Shown here in pieces: positions 27,489 to 35,607 of a stretch of DNA of 64,000 nucleotides (within the stretch, counting starts at the first letter, position 1; each line of letters opens with the position of its first letter). The notes below the pieces were generated by a model. That model had not been told where the DNA came from. It ran no database searches and worked only from the letters and a program-made list of their open reading frames with translations. Location: positions 1,426,001 through 1,490,000 of the forward strand of contig NZ_CP051131.1 of NCBI RefSeq assembly GCF_013378075.1. Reading direction: 5' to 3'. Origin of the DNA: Parasphingopyxis algicola (GTDB lineage Bacteria > Pseudomonadota > Alphaproteobacteria > Sphingomonadales > Sphingomonadaceae). The position numbers were made by a program, and so were the translations under genes.

Positions 27489-27522
27489 CGGGCAACCGGC
27501 CAGGGAAGCCACCGGTTGCCCG
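27489..27522 (-). terminator. Strong hairpin after the EF-hand gene
   Basis: CGGGCAACCGG and CCGGTTGCCCG form a perfect 11-bp stem with a 12-base loop. It lies 64 bp after the EF-hand stop codon and about 40 bp before the response-regulator start. No T-run follows on the minus strand, so termination would be partial or factor-aided. Confidence 0.6.
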
Positions 27523-27585
27523 CCATTCGCCACGCGCCCCGAAATGGGAGGGGCAAGGCGCGCGGCATGGTTGAACCTCTCGGAC

Positions 27586-28209
27586 CTAGCCGCCCTGCCG
27601 TTCGGCACGGCGGGCAGCCCGGGCGGCGCGACGCTCTTCGCGGGTGACCGTTCCGTCGTTATTGGCATCGGCCTGGTCGAACCGGGCGAAGGCGCGCGCG
27701 GCAATCTCGTCCCGCGTGATCAGACCGTCGCCATTGGCATCGGGGTTCGGGCGATTGGCCCGCCGCTCGGCCCGGCGTTCGCGATGGCGTTCGCGCATCT
27801 GCTCGCGTTCTGCCTGATCGATCTGCCCATCACCATTGCTATCGACCCGGTCGAACATGGCGAGACCGCGTTCGCCCGGCACCTCGTCGCGGGTAATCAC
27901 GCCGTCGCCATTGGCGTCCAGCCGCGCCATCCGGCCGCCACGCCGGCCATTCTGACCCCGCTCCGCCCGGCGCTCGGCGCGGCGCGCACGGCGTTCTTCG
28001 CGCATCGTGGTGCGCTCGGCTTCGTCGATGGCGCCGTCGCCATTGACGTCGGCCCGGGCGAAACGCTCATCGATCGCGGCATTGAGCTCGGCGCGGGTCA
28101 GATTGCCGTCGCCATCGGCATCGGCGCGCATGCCGTGCGGCTGGGCGATGGCGGCGCCGGCGACCGCAAGGGCGGCGGCGCTCGAAACGATCAATATCTT
28201 CTTCTTCAT
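27586..28209 (-). CDS. Secreted protein with six EF-hand loops and Arg-rich linkers
   Basis: 207 residues with a signal peptide (MKKKILIVSSAAALAVAGAA...IAQ). Six calcium-binding loops follow: DADGDGNLTRAE, DVNGDGAIDEAE, DANGDGVITRDE, DSNGDGQIDQAE, DANGDGLITRDE and DANNDGTVTREE. They lie roughly in pairs, joined by strongly basic segments such as REERRARRAERRAERG and RHRERRAERRANR. AAGGAGA precedes the ATG. It is expected to bind Ca2+ in the periplasm. The basic linkers may contact anionic envelope material, which is inference. A hairpin follows the gene. Confidence 0.9.
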   Translation of the reverse strand: MKKKILIVSSAAALAVAGAAIAQPHGMRADADGDGNLTRAELNAAIDERFARADVNGDGAIDEAERTTMREERRARRAERRAERGQNGRRGGRMARLDANGDGVITRDEVPGERGLAMFDRVDSNGDGQIDQAEREQMRERHRERRAERRANRPNPDANGDGLITRDEIAARAFARFDQADANNDGTVTREERRAARAARRAERQGG

Positions 28210-28391
28210 CGGGATTCTCCTTACTCTGTACAATCCGGTTCGGCGGCATTCGTCCCGCCTTGGCCACCGGAATAGGCGGCGAATGTCGCAGGCCTTTGTC
28301 GGATCGCGAGAAAAGTGTCGCAAAATGTCGCAGAATCGCATCGAGGCTTCGGGACTTGACCGAAACCCGCGTCTCGTCGACATCGCGGGCG

Positions 28392-29249
28392 ATGCTCAGG
28401 GAACTTGACGAGAAGACCGGCGACGGATCGCCGCAACCCTATCCCGCCCTGCGTCCTCGCCGGACGCTATGGGGCTGGGTGCGCTTTATCCTTTCGCTGG
28501 CGATCCTCGCGCTGGCGCTGCGCAGCCTCGTCATCGCACCGTTCAATATCCCATCGCGGTCGATGACCCCCACGCTCTTCGTCGGCGACTATCTGTTCGT
28601 CGCAAAATGGCCCTATGGCTATTCGCGCTACAGCTTCCCTCTCGCGCCGGATTTCATCGACGGCCGGATCGGCAACGGTCGGCCAAGCCGCGGCGACATC
28701 ATCGTCTTCCGCTCGCCGGCCGATCCTGCGAGCGCGTACATCAAACGCGTGATCGGCCTCCCCGGCGATCGCATCCGGATGATCGGCGGCGAACTGCATC
28801 TGAACGGCGAAGCGGTCGCCCGCGAGGAAGTCGCCGAATTCGCCGAACCCGTCGACGATGCGAGCGGCTGCGCGACCCGGCCCGGCGGCAACGGCCGTCT
28901 CGAAAGCGCCGATGAGGGGTCGCTGGTCTGTTACACGCCCCGCTACCGTGAAACGCTGCCCGGCGGGCGCAGCTATCTCGTGCTGGATGCCGGGGACAGC
29001 ATGGCGGATACGACGGCGGAGTTCGTCGTGCCCGACGGCCACTATTTCCTGATGGGCGACGATCGCGACCGCAGCGCCGATAGCCGTTTTCCCGCCGAGC
29101 CGGGCGGCGGGATCGGCCTCGTGCCGGAGGAGTATATCGTCGGCCGGGCGCTGGTCATCTTCTGGTCGACCGACGGATCGGCCAGCTGGGCCAATCCTGT
29201 CAGCTGGTTCGGCGCCGCGCGCTGGAACCGGATCGGCCGCGGTTTTTGA
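28392..29249 (+). CDS. lepB: Signal peptidase I
   Basis: About 285 residues. A membrane anchor (WGWVRFILSLAILALALRSL) precedes the catalytic Ser box (FNIPSRSMTPTL), the Lys box (YIKRVIGLPGDRI) and the box-E segment MGDDRDRSADSRF, which is usually GDNRDNSxDSR, so two positions differ. The ATG at 28392 is preferred over an upstream frame extension beginning at 28260. It removes signal peptides at the outer face of the inner membrane. It is followed 37 bp later by rnc, an arrangement common in bacteria (lepB-rnc-era). Confidence 0.94.
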   Translation: MLRELDEKTGDGSPQPYPALRPRRTLWGWVRFILSLAILALALRSLVIAPFNIPSRSMTPTLFVGDYLFVAKWPYGYSRYSFPLAPDFIDGRIGNGRPSRGDIIVFRSPADPASAYIKRVIGLPGDRIRMIGGELHLNGEAVAREEVAEFAEPVDDASGCATRPGGNGRLESADEGSLVCYTPRYRETLPGGRSYLVLDAGDSMADTTAEFVVPDGHYFLMGDDRDRSADSRFPAEPGGGIGLVPEEYIVGRALVIFWSTDGSASWANPVSWFGAARWNRIGRGF

Positions 29250-29286
29250 TGGTGCGCAAGGCCGGCCGCCGTTACAGAGCCGCGCA

Positions 29287-29958
29287 ATGACCGATAATCC
29301 CGAAACCGATGCCTGGCTGGCCGATACGCTCGGCCACAGGCCGCGTGACTCCGCGCTGTTCGAGCGCGCGCTTACCCATCCGAGCATGGACGAGCCCCAT
29401 TATCAGCGGCTCGAGTTTCTCGGCGACCGGGTGCTCGGCCTGATTATCTCGACCTGGCTCTACGAGCGCCACGAGGGCGATGCCGAGGGCAAGCTCAACA
29501 GCCGGCTCGCCTTGCTCGTCTCGCGCACGACCTGCGCAGATATCGCGCGCGAGATCGGAGTCGCGCCGCATATCCGCTTCGGCAAACAGGCGCGCGACGA
29601 CGGCAGCGCGGACAGCGACAATGTTCTGGGCGACGTGATGGAGGCGCTGATCGGCGCGCTCTACCGCGATGCGGGCTTCGATGCCGCGCGCTCCTTCGTC
29701 TACAAGGTTTGGGAAAGCCGGGTCGAGGAAGTCGATCGCGCGCCCCAGCACCCCAAGAGTGCGCTACAGGAATGGGCGGCCGCCAACCGGGCCAAGCCGC
29801 CCGTCTACTCGATCGTCGACCGCAGCGGTCCCCCGCACAATCCGCGCTTCACGATCCGCGTCGAGATCCCGAACCGCGACAGCGCACAAGCCGAAGGTTC
29901 GTCGAAGCAGGAAGCCGAAAAGGCGGCCGCGCTGGCGCTGCTGGAAAAACTCGCATGA
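29287..29958 (+). CDS. rnc: Ribonuclease III
   Basis: 223 residues. The catalytic domain carries the signature RLEFLGDRVLGLIIS and the acidic metal-binding segment NVLGDVMEALIGALYRDAG. A double-stranded-RNA-binding domain is at the C-terminus (PKSALQEWAAA ... SSKQEAEKAAALALLEKL). It processes rRNA precursors and other structured RNAs. It sits between lepB and era, separated from era by 220 bp that hold a palindromic repeat, so the usual tight rnc-era coupling is interrupted here. Confidence 0.96.
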   Translation: MTDNPETDAWLADTLGHRPRDSALFERALTHPSMDEPHYQRLEFLGDRVLGLIISTWLYERHEGDAEGKLNSRLALLVSRTTCADIAREIGVAPHIRFGKQARDDGSADSDNVLGDVMEALIGALYRDAGFDAARSFVYKVWESRVEEVDRAPQHPKSALQEWAAANRAKPPVYSIVDRSGPPHNPRFTIRVEIPNRDSAQAEGSSKQEAEKAAALALLEKLA

Positions 29959-29973
29959 GTCGGGCTTCTCTCT

Positions 29974-30045
29974 GTCAGACCTTCGCTAGCGCTCAGGCGC
30001 CGCACCAGGATTTGTTTGTCAGACCTTCGGCTTCGCCTCAGGCGC
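29974..30045. repeat. Direct repeat pair after rnc
   Basis: GTCAGACCTTCG followed by a variable 8-9 bases and CTCAGGCGC occurs at 29974-30000 and again at 30018-30045, 44 bp apart. Each unit has a small hairpin in its variable part. The pair abuts the palindromic element. Confidence 0.7.
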
Positions 30046-30048
30046 GGT

Positions 30049-30121
30049 ACCGGCCCGCACCCCCTCCCGACCTCCCATTCAGGGTACACTCGTGGGAGGC
30101 CGGGAGGGGGTGCGGGCCGGT
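30049..30121. repeat. Palindromic intergenic element, copy 2
   Basis: ACCGGCCCGCAC (30049-30060) pairs with GTGCGGGCCGGT (30110-30121). Inner arms CCCCTCCCG/CGGGAGGGG and CCTCCCA/TGGGAGG extend the stem close to 30 bp. The core TCCCATTCAGGGTA is the reverse complement of the core in copy 1 at 18997-19070. Confidence 0.88.
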
Positions 30122-30178
30122 GCGGCGAACTTCCGCCAGGAAGTTTCTGAAAAATAACCAGCATTTCAGGGCAACCAT

Positions 30179-31084
30179 ATGACCGACGAACCCAACCAGC
30201 GCTGCGGTTTCGTGGCCGTCGTCGGCGCGCCCAATGCGGGCAAGTCGACGCTCGTCAACGCGCTGGTCGGCCAGAAGGTCGCGATCACCAGCCCCAAGGC
30301 GCAGACCACCCGCACCCGGCTGATGGGAATCGCGATCGAGGGCGATACGCAGATCGTGCTGATCGACACGCCGGGCATCTTCGCGCCGAAGCGCCGGCTC
30401 GACCGGGCGATGGTCGCCGCGGCCTGGGGCGGCGCGGAAGGCGCCGACCTGATCGCGCTGATCGTCGACGCGCATGCAGGCCTCAAGGGCGGGATCGAGC
30501 AGATGGTGGAGACGCTGCGCAAACGGCCCGAGCCCAAGCTGCTGATCCTCAACAAGGTCGATATTGCCAAAAAGGACGAGCTGCTCCGCATCGCCGCGGC
30601 GCTCAACGCATTACTCGAACCGGTCGACACCTTCATGATCGCGGCGACCACCGGCGACGGAGTTGCCGACCTCAAGGCCGCGCTCGCCGAGGCGATGCCC
30701 GAAGGCCCCTGGCATTTCCCCGAGGACCAGGTCTCGGATGCCAGCCAGCGCCTGCTCGCCGCCGAGGTAACGCGCGAACAGCTCTACCACCAGCTGCGCA
30801 ACGAACTCCCCTATGCGAGCGCGGTCGACACCGAGAGCTATACCGAACGCAAGGACGGCTCGGTCGAAATCCGCCAGCAGATCCTTGTCGCGCGGCCGAC
30901 GCAGAAGGCCATCGTCCTCGGCAAGGGCGGCAGCCGGATCAAGCAGATCGGCCAGGCCGCACGCGAAGAGCTATCCGGCCTGCTCGGCCGCACGGTCCAT
31001 CTGTTCCTGCACGTGAAGGTGAAACCCGACTGGGAAGAGGATCAGACCCTCTATCGCGATATCGGGCTCGACTGGGTGGAATAG
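30179..31084 (+). CDS. era: GTPase Era
   Basis: 301 residues. GTPase motifs are GAPNAGKSTLVNALVG (G1), TTRTRLMG (G2), LIDTPGI (G3) and LNKVDIAKK (G4). A C-terminal KH domain (AIVLGKGGSRIKQIGQAARE) binds 16S rRNA. It acts in 30S ribosome maturation at the membrane. Upstream, the palindromic repeat leaves era with about 55 bp of its own leader. Its stop is 1 bp from the convergent sirtuin stop. Confidence 0.97.
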   Translation: MTDEPNQRCGFVAVVGAPNAGKSTLVNALVGQKVAITSPKAQTTRTRLMGIAIEGDTQIVLIDTPGIFAPKRRLDRAMVAAAWGGAEGADLIALIVDAHAGLKGGIEQMVETLRKRPEPKLLILNKVDIAKKDELLRIAAALNALLEPVDTFMIAATTGDGVADLKAALAEAMPEGPWHFPEDQVSDASQRLLAAEVTREQLYHQLRNELPYASAVDTESYTERKDGSVEIRQQILVARPTQKAIVLGKGGSRIKQIGQAAREELSGLLGRTVHLFLHVKVKPDWEEDQTLYRDIGLDWVE

Positions 31085-31085
31085 A

Positions 31086-31790
31086 TCACCCGCCCAAAAC
31101 CGCATCCACCCATTCCGGCACCAGGTCGCCCGCCCTCCCCATCCGGCTTTCGTTGAAAAAGATGCTGCCCTCGCTCGGATCGAGGTTGAGCTCCAGCGTC
31201 TCGGCCCCCGCATAGCGCGCGCTCTGGACGAAGCCGGCGGCCGGATAGACAGCGCCCGACGTGCCGACCGAGACGAACAGGTCGCAGGTCGCGATCGCCA
31301 CGTCGATTTCCTCCATCCGATAGGGCATCTCGCCGAACCAGACGATATCGGGGCGGACATGGCCGCTGACCCCACAAACCGCGCAGGCCGGATAGCCGGC
31401 CATCTTCCCATCGAACGGGTGACGCTCGCCGCAGGACAGGCACCATGCCGATTTGAGTTCGCCATGCATATGAAGCAGCCGCTCCGCCCCGCCCCGCTCA
31501 TGCAGGTCGTCGACATTTTGCGTGACGATCAGCAGCTTTCCCTTCCATTCGGCATCGAGGCGGCCGAGCGCGACATGGGCGGGGTTGGGCTCGACGCTGG
31601 CAAGCTTGGCCCGCCGCTGATCGTAGAAATCGAGGACGAGGTCGGGGTCGCGCCGATAGGCTTCGGGCGTCGCCACGTCTTCCACGCGATGCCCTTCCCA
31701 CAGGCCGTCCGGCCCGCGAAAGGTCGGCACGCCGCTTTCGGCCGAAATGCCGGCCCCGGTGAGGACGACGATATTGCGGATATCCCCCAT
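31086..31790 (-). CDS. cobB: NAD-dependent protein deacylase (sirtuin)
   Basis: 234 residues. LTGAGISAESGVPTFRG binds NAD, TQNVDDLHERGG and the catalytic His in LLHMHGELKS follow, and the zinc cysteines are CLSCG and CAVCG. The sequence FYDQRRAKL has the Tyr-x2-Arg pair that favours acidic acyl groups (succinyl, malonyl) in class III sirtuins. The ATG at 31790 has GGAG upstream. Another in-frame ATG lies at 31811. The acs gene earlier in the window encodes a classical sirtuin target, but the two loci are 14 kb apart. Confidence 0.94.
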   Translation of the reverse strand: MGDIRNIVVLTGAGISAESGVPTFRGPDGLWEGHRVEDVATPEAYRRDPDLVLDFYDQRRAKLASVEPNPAHVALGRLDAEWKGKLLIVTQNVDDLHERGGAERLLHMHGELKSAWCLSCGERHPFDGKMAGYPACAVCGVSGHVRPDIVWFGEMPYRMEEIDVAIATCDLFVSVGTSGAVYPAAGFVQSARYAGAETLELNLDPSEGSIFFNESRMGRAGDLVPEWVDAVLGG

Positions 31791-31911
31791 ATCTCCATCA
31801 TAACCGTCCATTATGGACCGGCAAGTCAAGCCGCCGGTTCCCTTTCCCGGACGGTCCGGCGCTTTGCCGCGGCAATCCGATCTTAAGCAATTTCGCTTAG
31901 AAATCGGCAAT

Positions 31912-33924
31912 ATGCCGACCCAACTTGTCAGCCAGTCGACGCCGAGAAGCGTCCAGACGGTCTTCGGACTGTGCGCCCGCCTCGCGCTGCCGGGCACGGT
32001 GCTCGTCGCGCTGCTGGCCGAGCTGGCGCTCGCCGAACGCAAATTCGCGATCTTCGGCGGCGGGTTCGGCCAGTCGCAGACGCTCGACACAGCCGGCGAG
32101 ATCGCCGCCTTCCTCATCGTCCTGCTCGTCTGTCAGGCCGCGATATTCTACGGCGCGTTCCGCCTCGTCCGCCGTCTCCATGGCGCGAGGGCCGATACGC
32201 CGCTCTTCTACTTCAACTTCGTCTTTCTCGGTCTGTTGGTCTGGGTCGGAGCTCTCGTCGCGAAATATCAGGCGCTCGCCTATTTCAGCGACGCGATGAG
32301 CTTCCAGATCGTCCGCAATCTCGGCGGCGGCAGCCTGCTCGATGCGCTGCTCTTTTCGATGAGCGAAGCCGGCCTCATCTTCCTGTCGGCGGGCGGCGCG
32401 CTGCTCGTCTATGTCCTCGCCTGCCGCCTGCTGGTGCGGCGCTGGAGCAGCCTGCCGCCCGCTCCGGACCGCACCCGGCGCACCGCCCGCCAGCTCGGTC
32501 TGCTGATCCTGATCGCACCCCTGCTCCTCTTTTCCGCCAATCGCATCGACGATACCCGTAGCGCGCTCGCGCGGTTCAACGCGATCTTCCTCTGGTCGGC
32601 CCCGCTCCAGCAGATCACCGATTTCGATCGCGACGGCTGGAGCCTGTTCTCGCACCCGATCGACCTCCAGCCGTTCGATCCCGCCCGTCACCCCTATGCG
32701 CTCGACATTCCGGGCAACGGGATCGACGAAGACGGTTTCGGCGGCGATCTGGTCTTCCAGGAGCCTCCGGAAATCGCGACGCCGGCGATCGGCGGCGCGC
32801 GGCCGCATGTGATCCTGATCGTGCTCGAGAGCGCGCGCGCCGACGCCATCGGCCATCGCATCGACGGCCGCTCGATCACGCCGGTCATCGACGGGCTGGT
32901 CGCCCGCGGCAGCAGCGCGCCGGCCGCCTACAGCCATGTCGGCTTCACCACCTTCTCGCTCAAGAGCCTGTTCTCGGGGCGGCTCGACCCCGCCCCCGGC
33001 GCGCCCTCGCTGGTCGACGATTTTCTCGCCAATAGATATGAAGTCGGAGTCTTCTCGGCCCAAGCGGAAGATTTCGGCGATATCGCCGCGGTGACGGGGA
33101 TGCGGCGCGGCCGCTATTTCGTCGACGCCAACACGCAGCGCGAGGAACGCGCTTTCAGCTTCGCCGCCGAAGGCTCGCTCTACATCGACGGCCGGATCGT
33201 GCTGCGCGAGTTCCGCGAACAGCTCGGCGATCCGGCGCAATGGGACACACCCCATTTCCTCTATTTCAATTTCCAGTCCGCCCATTTCCCCTATTTTGCG
33301 CCGGGCACCGACCGGATCGTCGAGGACGATCCGATCCCGCGCGGCGAGATCAGCGCCGCCAATCGCGCATGGCTGCAACGCACCTATTGGAACGCGATCG
33401 CCTATAACGACCGGCTGGTCGGCGAACTCATCGCCGAACTCGAAAGGCTCGGCGTGTACGAGAACAGCCTGATCGTGATTACGGCCGATCACGGCGAATC
33501 CCTGTTCGACGACGGCTTTCTCGGCCATGGCCATATGCTGAGCGCCGAACAGACGCAGATACCCTTCATACTCAGCGCGCCCGATATCCCGCTCGGCAAT
33601 CCGATCGGACTGGCCGATATGCGGCCGATCGTCCTCCGGGCCGCCGGCGCCGATATCGTTCCGCCGACGCCGCAGCGTGTGTTCCAGTATCTCGGGACGC
33701 TCGACCGGCCGGGCAAGATCGGCTCGGTCGATGCCGAGGGGCGCTGGACCGTTTTCGATCTCAACCGCGAGGCCGTGCGCACCGGCGACGGCCCGTGGCG
33801 GCGCTATGCCGAACTGGCTAACGGCTCGGCCGAACGGCGCTCCGCCGACCGGCTGATCGACCGCTGGGCGAGCGAGCGGTGGCTAGGCGCCATCCAGCGC
33901 CGCGAGCGCCGCGCCGAGCGCTAA
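31912..33924 (+). CDS. Membrane sulfatase-like hydrolase/transferase
   Basis: About 670 residues. Four to five membrane helices fill the N-terminal 220 residues. A periplasmic alkaline-phosphatase-fold domain follows, with VILIVLESARADAIGH and, after it, the nucleophile-region SHVGFTTFSLKSLFSG. LIVITADHGESLFDDGFLGH supplies the Asp-His metal ligands. This is the layout of LTA-synthase/phosphoethanolamine-transferase-type enzymes. It may transfer or remove a phospho- or sulfo-group on envelope glycans or lipids. The ATG at 31912 is chosen. An earlier ATG at 31813 would overlap the sirtuin start. Confidence 0.85.
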   Translation: MPTQLVSQSTPRSVQTVFGLCARLALPGTVLVALLAELALAERKFAIFGGGFGQSQTLDTAGEIAAFLIVLLVCQAAIFYGAFRLVRRLHGARADTPLFYFNFVFLGLLVWVGALVAKYQALAYFSDAMSFQIVRNLGGGSLLDALLFSMSEAGLIFLSAGGALLVYVLACRLLVRRWSSLPPAPDRTRRTARQLGLLILIAPLLLFSANRIDDTRSALARFNAIFLWSAPLQQITDFDRDGWSLFSHPIDLQPFDPARHPYALDIPGNGIDEDGFGGDLVFQEPPEIATPAIGGARPHVILIVLESARADAIGHRIDGRSITPVIDGLVARGSSAPAAYSHVGFTTFSLKSLFSGRLDPAPGAPSLVDDFLANRYEVGVFSAQAEDFGDIAAVTGMRRGRYFVDANTQREERAFSFAAEGSLYIDGRIVLREFREQLGDPAQWDTPHFLYFNFQSAHFPYFAPGTDRIVEDDPIPRGEISAANRAWLQRTYWNAIAYNDRLVGELIAELERLGVYENSLIVITADHGESLFDDGFLGHGHMLSAEQTQIPFILSAPDIPLGNPIGLADMRPIVLRAAGADIVPPTPQRVFQYLGTLDRPGKIGSVDAEGRWTVFDLNREAVRTGDGPWRRYAELANGSAERRSADRLIDRWASERWLGAIQRRERRAER

Positions 33925-33951
33925 CGACACCGGGTCTGTAGACGCCGCCGG

Positions 33952-34407
33952 TCAGGCCGCGCGTTCTGCCTCCTCCGCGAGCGCCGCCAGTTTCTTCGAC
34001 CAGTCGGCCAGCATGGCATCGAATCCCAGGTCGAAAGCGGCCAGCCGCTCATTCGCCTCGGGTACGAGCGCGGTGAGATCGTAGCCGATCCGGACGCGCG
34101 TCCCCGCCCCGTCCGCCGTCAAAGCCACCTCTGCGAAGCCGGCCCGGGATCCCGGCGTAACCCGCGAATAGAGAGCCCGCCCAGCGCGGGCATCGCTTTC
34201 CAGCACCGTCCAGATGGTCAATTCGCCATCGGCGTCGGTGGTGAACACGCTGCCGCGTTCCTGCTCGGCGCCGCCATCCGCCATGCGCGGATCCCAGCTG
34301 TCGATATAGGCCCGTTCGCCTTCCGCCGTGAAATAGAAGAACGCCTGTTCGGGCGGCAGGTCGATATGCAGCGTTCCGGCGCGCCGCACGCGCAAATTCG
34401 ATGCCAT
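33952..34407 (-). CDS. SRPBCC-fold protein
   Basis: 151 residues with the START/SRPBCC pattern: RRAGTLHIDLPPEQAFFYFT at the N-terminus, YIDSWDPRM, TIWTVLESDARAG, and a long C-terminal helix (AFDLGFDAMLADWSKKLAAL). Such proteins bind a hydrophobic ligand, and this type resembles polyketide-cyclase/Aha1-like members. Function is unknown. It begins 3 bp after the ribbon-helix-helix gene, so the two form an operon controlled from the palindrome at 34699-34718. Confidence 0.85.
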   Translation of the reverse strand: MASNLRVRRAGTLHIDLPPEQAFFYFTAEGERAYIDSWDPRMADGGAEQERGSVFTTDADGELTIWTVLESDARAGRALYSRVTPGSRAGFAEVALTADGAGTRVRIGYDLTALVPEANERLAAFDLGFDAMLADWSKKLAALAEEAERAA

Positions 34408-34410
34408 CTT

Positions 34411-34674
34411 TCACTCCTCCTCATTCTCTTCGACGAGCCGGTGACTGTCGGCCGCCGAGAGCGTGAACCCGTAGACCGACCGGAGCTGCTCGATCTTCGC
34501 CGCGGTCGTTTCGGAAAAGGGCGGCTTGCCCTCGAAGGCATGGAGCACGATCCCCTCGAGCAGGTCGCCGAGCGACAGGTCGAGATATTCGGCCAGGCCC
34601 TTCAGCACCTTGAGCATATCGGCCTCCATGCGGACGCCGGTCTGCACGCGCTTCACAACGGATTTCTTCGCCAT
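34411..34674 (-). CDS. Small ribbon-helix-helix-like DNA-binding protein
   Basis: 87 residues. The N-terminal basic stretch KKSVVKRVQTGVRMEADMLK could form the DNA-contacting beta-strand. Two helices follow (MLKVLKGLAEYLDLSLGDLLEGI). The C-terminus is acidic (RLVEENEEE). This fits a CopG/Arc-like regulator, but the fold is inferred from pattern only. A perfect 20-bp palindrome lies 25 bp upstream, which suits autoregulation. It is translated just before the SRPBCC gene. Confidence 0.7.
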   Translation of the reverse strand: MAKKSVVKRVQTGVRMEADMLKVLKGLAEYLDLSLGDLLEGIVLHAFEGKPPFSETTAAKIEQLRSVYGFTLSAADSHRLVEENEEE

Positions 34675-34698
34675 TCCGATCTCCTTGTTATCTGTTAT

Positions 34699-34718
34699 TT
34701 ATGTACCATGGTACATAA
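34699..34718. promoter_or_regulatory. Perfect 20-bp palindrome, probable operator
   Basis: TTATGTACCATGGTACATAA reads identically on both strands. It lies 25 bp upstream of the ribbon-helix-helix gene start (minus strand) and about 146 bp upstream of dapB (plus strand). Position and symmetry suit a dimeric regulator binding at its own promoter. Confidence 0.75.
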
Positions 34719-34863
34719 CGTCAAGGCGATATGCGCGGATGGCTGTTTTTGTGCGGGCGCATCTGTCATGGTCGGACGGCGGACGGACCGGAATCGGGTT
34801 TTTGTGGAACCGGCGATCCGCTCTATTAGGGTACGACTTCTGGTGACTTCCGAGACGGGTGCG

Positions 34864-35589
34864 ATGAAGAATATCGGCATAATCGGCAGCGAAGGACGGA
34901 TGGGCCGGACGATCGCCGCCCTGCTGGACGGCAGCGCGGGCCATGCGGGCGGCGTCGATGCGGGCGAGGATGTGGCCGCGCTGGCCGGGGCCAGCGACGT
35001 GCTGGTCGATTTTTCGGCCCCCGGCGCGCTCGAAGCCAATCTTTTGGCCGCGCGCGAGACGGCGACCCCGATCATGATCGGCACGACCGGGCTCGGCGAA
35101 CGGCATCACGCGCTGATCGACGAGGCGGCGCAGGATATCGCGATCCTCCAGGCCGCGAACACCTCGCTCGGCGTCAACCTGCTCGCCCATCTCGTCCGCG
35201 ATGCCGCGGCGCGGCTCGGCACGGAATGGGATATCGAGATCGTCGAGATGCACCATCGCCACAAGGTCGATGCGCCGTCGGGTACGGCGCTGCTGTTCGG
35301 CGAGGCGGCGGCGGCGGGACGCGAAACGACACTTGGCGAGGTCGCCGAAGAAGGCCGGGCCGGGCTCGATTGCACGCGGACGGAAGGCGCGATCGGCTTC
35401 GCCTCGCTGCGCGGCGGATCGGTCGCCGGCGACCATCAGGTGGTGTTCGCGGCCGAGGGCGAGCGGATCGAACTCGGCCATCGCGCGGAGAGCCGCGAGA
35501 TCTTCGCCCGCGGCGCGATCCGGGCCGCGCTCTGGCTCGCCGGCAAGCCGGCCGGGCGCTACGCGATGGCCGATGTGCTGGGCCTGTAG
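34864..35589 (+). CDS. dapB: 4-hydroxy-tetrahydrodipicolinate reductase
   Basis: 241 residues. The N-terminal GIIGSEGRMGRTIAALL is the NAD(P)H-binding motif, IGTTGLGE lines the active site, and EMHHRHKVDAPSGTALLFGE contains the catalytic His and Lys of the family. RGGSVAGDHQVVFAAEGERI is the tetrahydrodipicolinate-binding region. The enzyme acts in the diaminopimelate/lysine pathway. It is followed by a membrane-protein gene 18 bp later and then nth, in one direction, so the three probably form an operon. Confidence 0.96.
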   Translation: MKNIGIIGSEGRMGRTIAALLDGSAGHAGGVDAGEDVAALAGASDVLVDFSAPGALEANLLAARETATPIMIGTTGLGERHHALIDEAAQDIAILQAANTSLGVNLLAHLVRDAAARLGTEWDIEIVEMHHRHKVDAPSGTALLFGEAAAAGRETTLGEVAEEGRAGLDCTRTEGAIGFASLRGGSVAGDHQVVFAAEGERIELGHRAESREIFARGAIRAALWLAGKPAGRYAMADVLGL

Positions 35590-35607
35590 GGATCGGGTGG
35601 ACACCGG

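Noticed and set aside
27489-28209. EF-hand repeats considered as a possible CRISPR-like or tandem DNA array
   Set aside because: The periodicity is at protein level (12-residue calcium loops at irregular spacing). DNA repeats are imperfect and there are no spacers.
31897-33534. A 545-codon minus-strand frame opposite the sulfatase-like gene
   Set aside because: Shadow of a well-supported coding frame, highly charged low-complexity translation.
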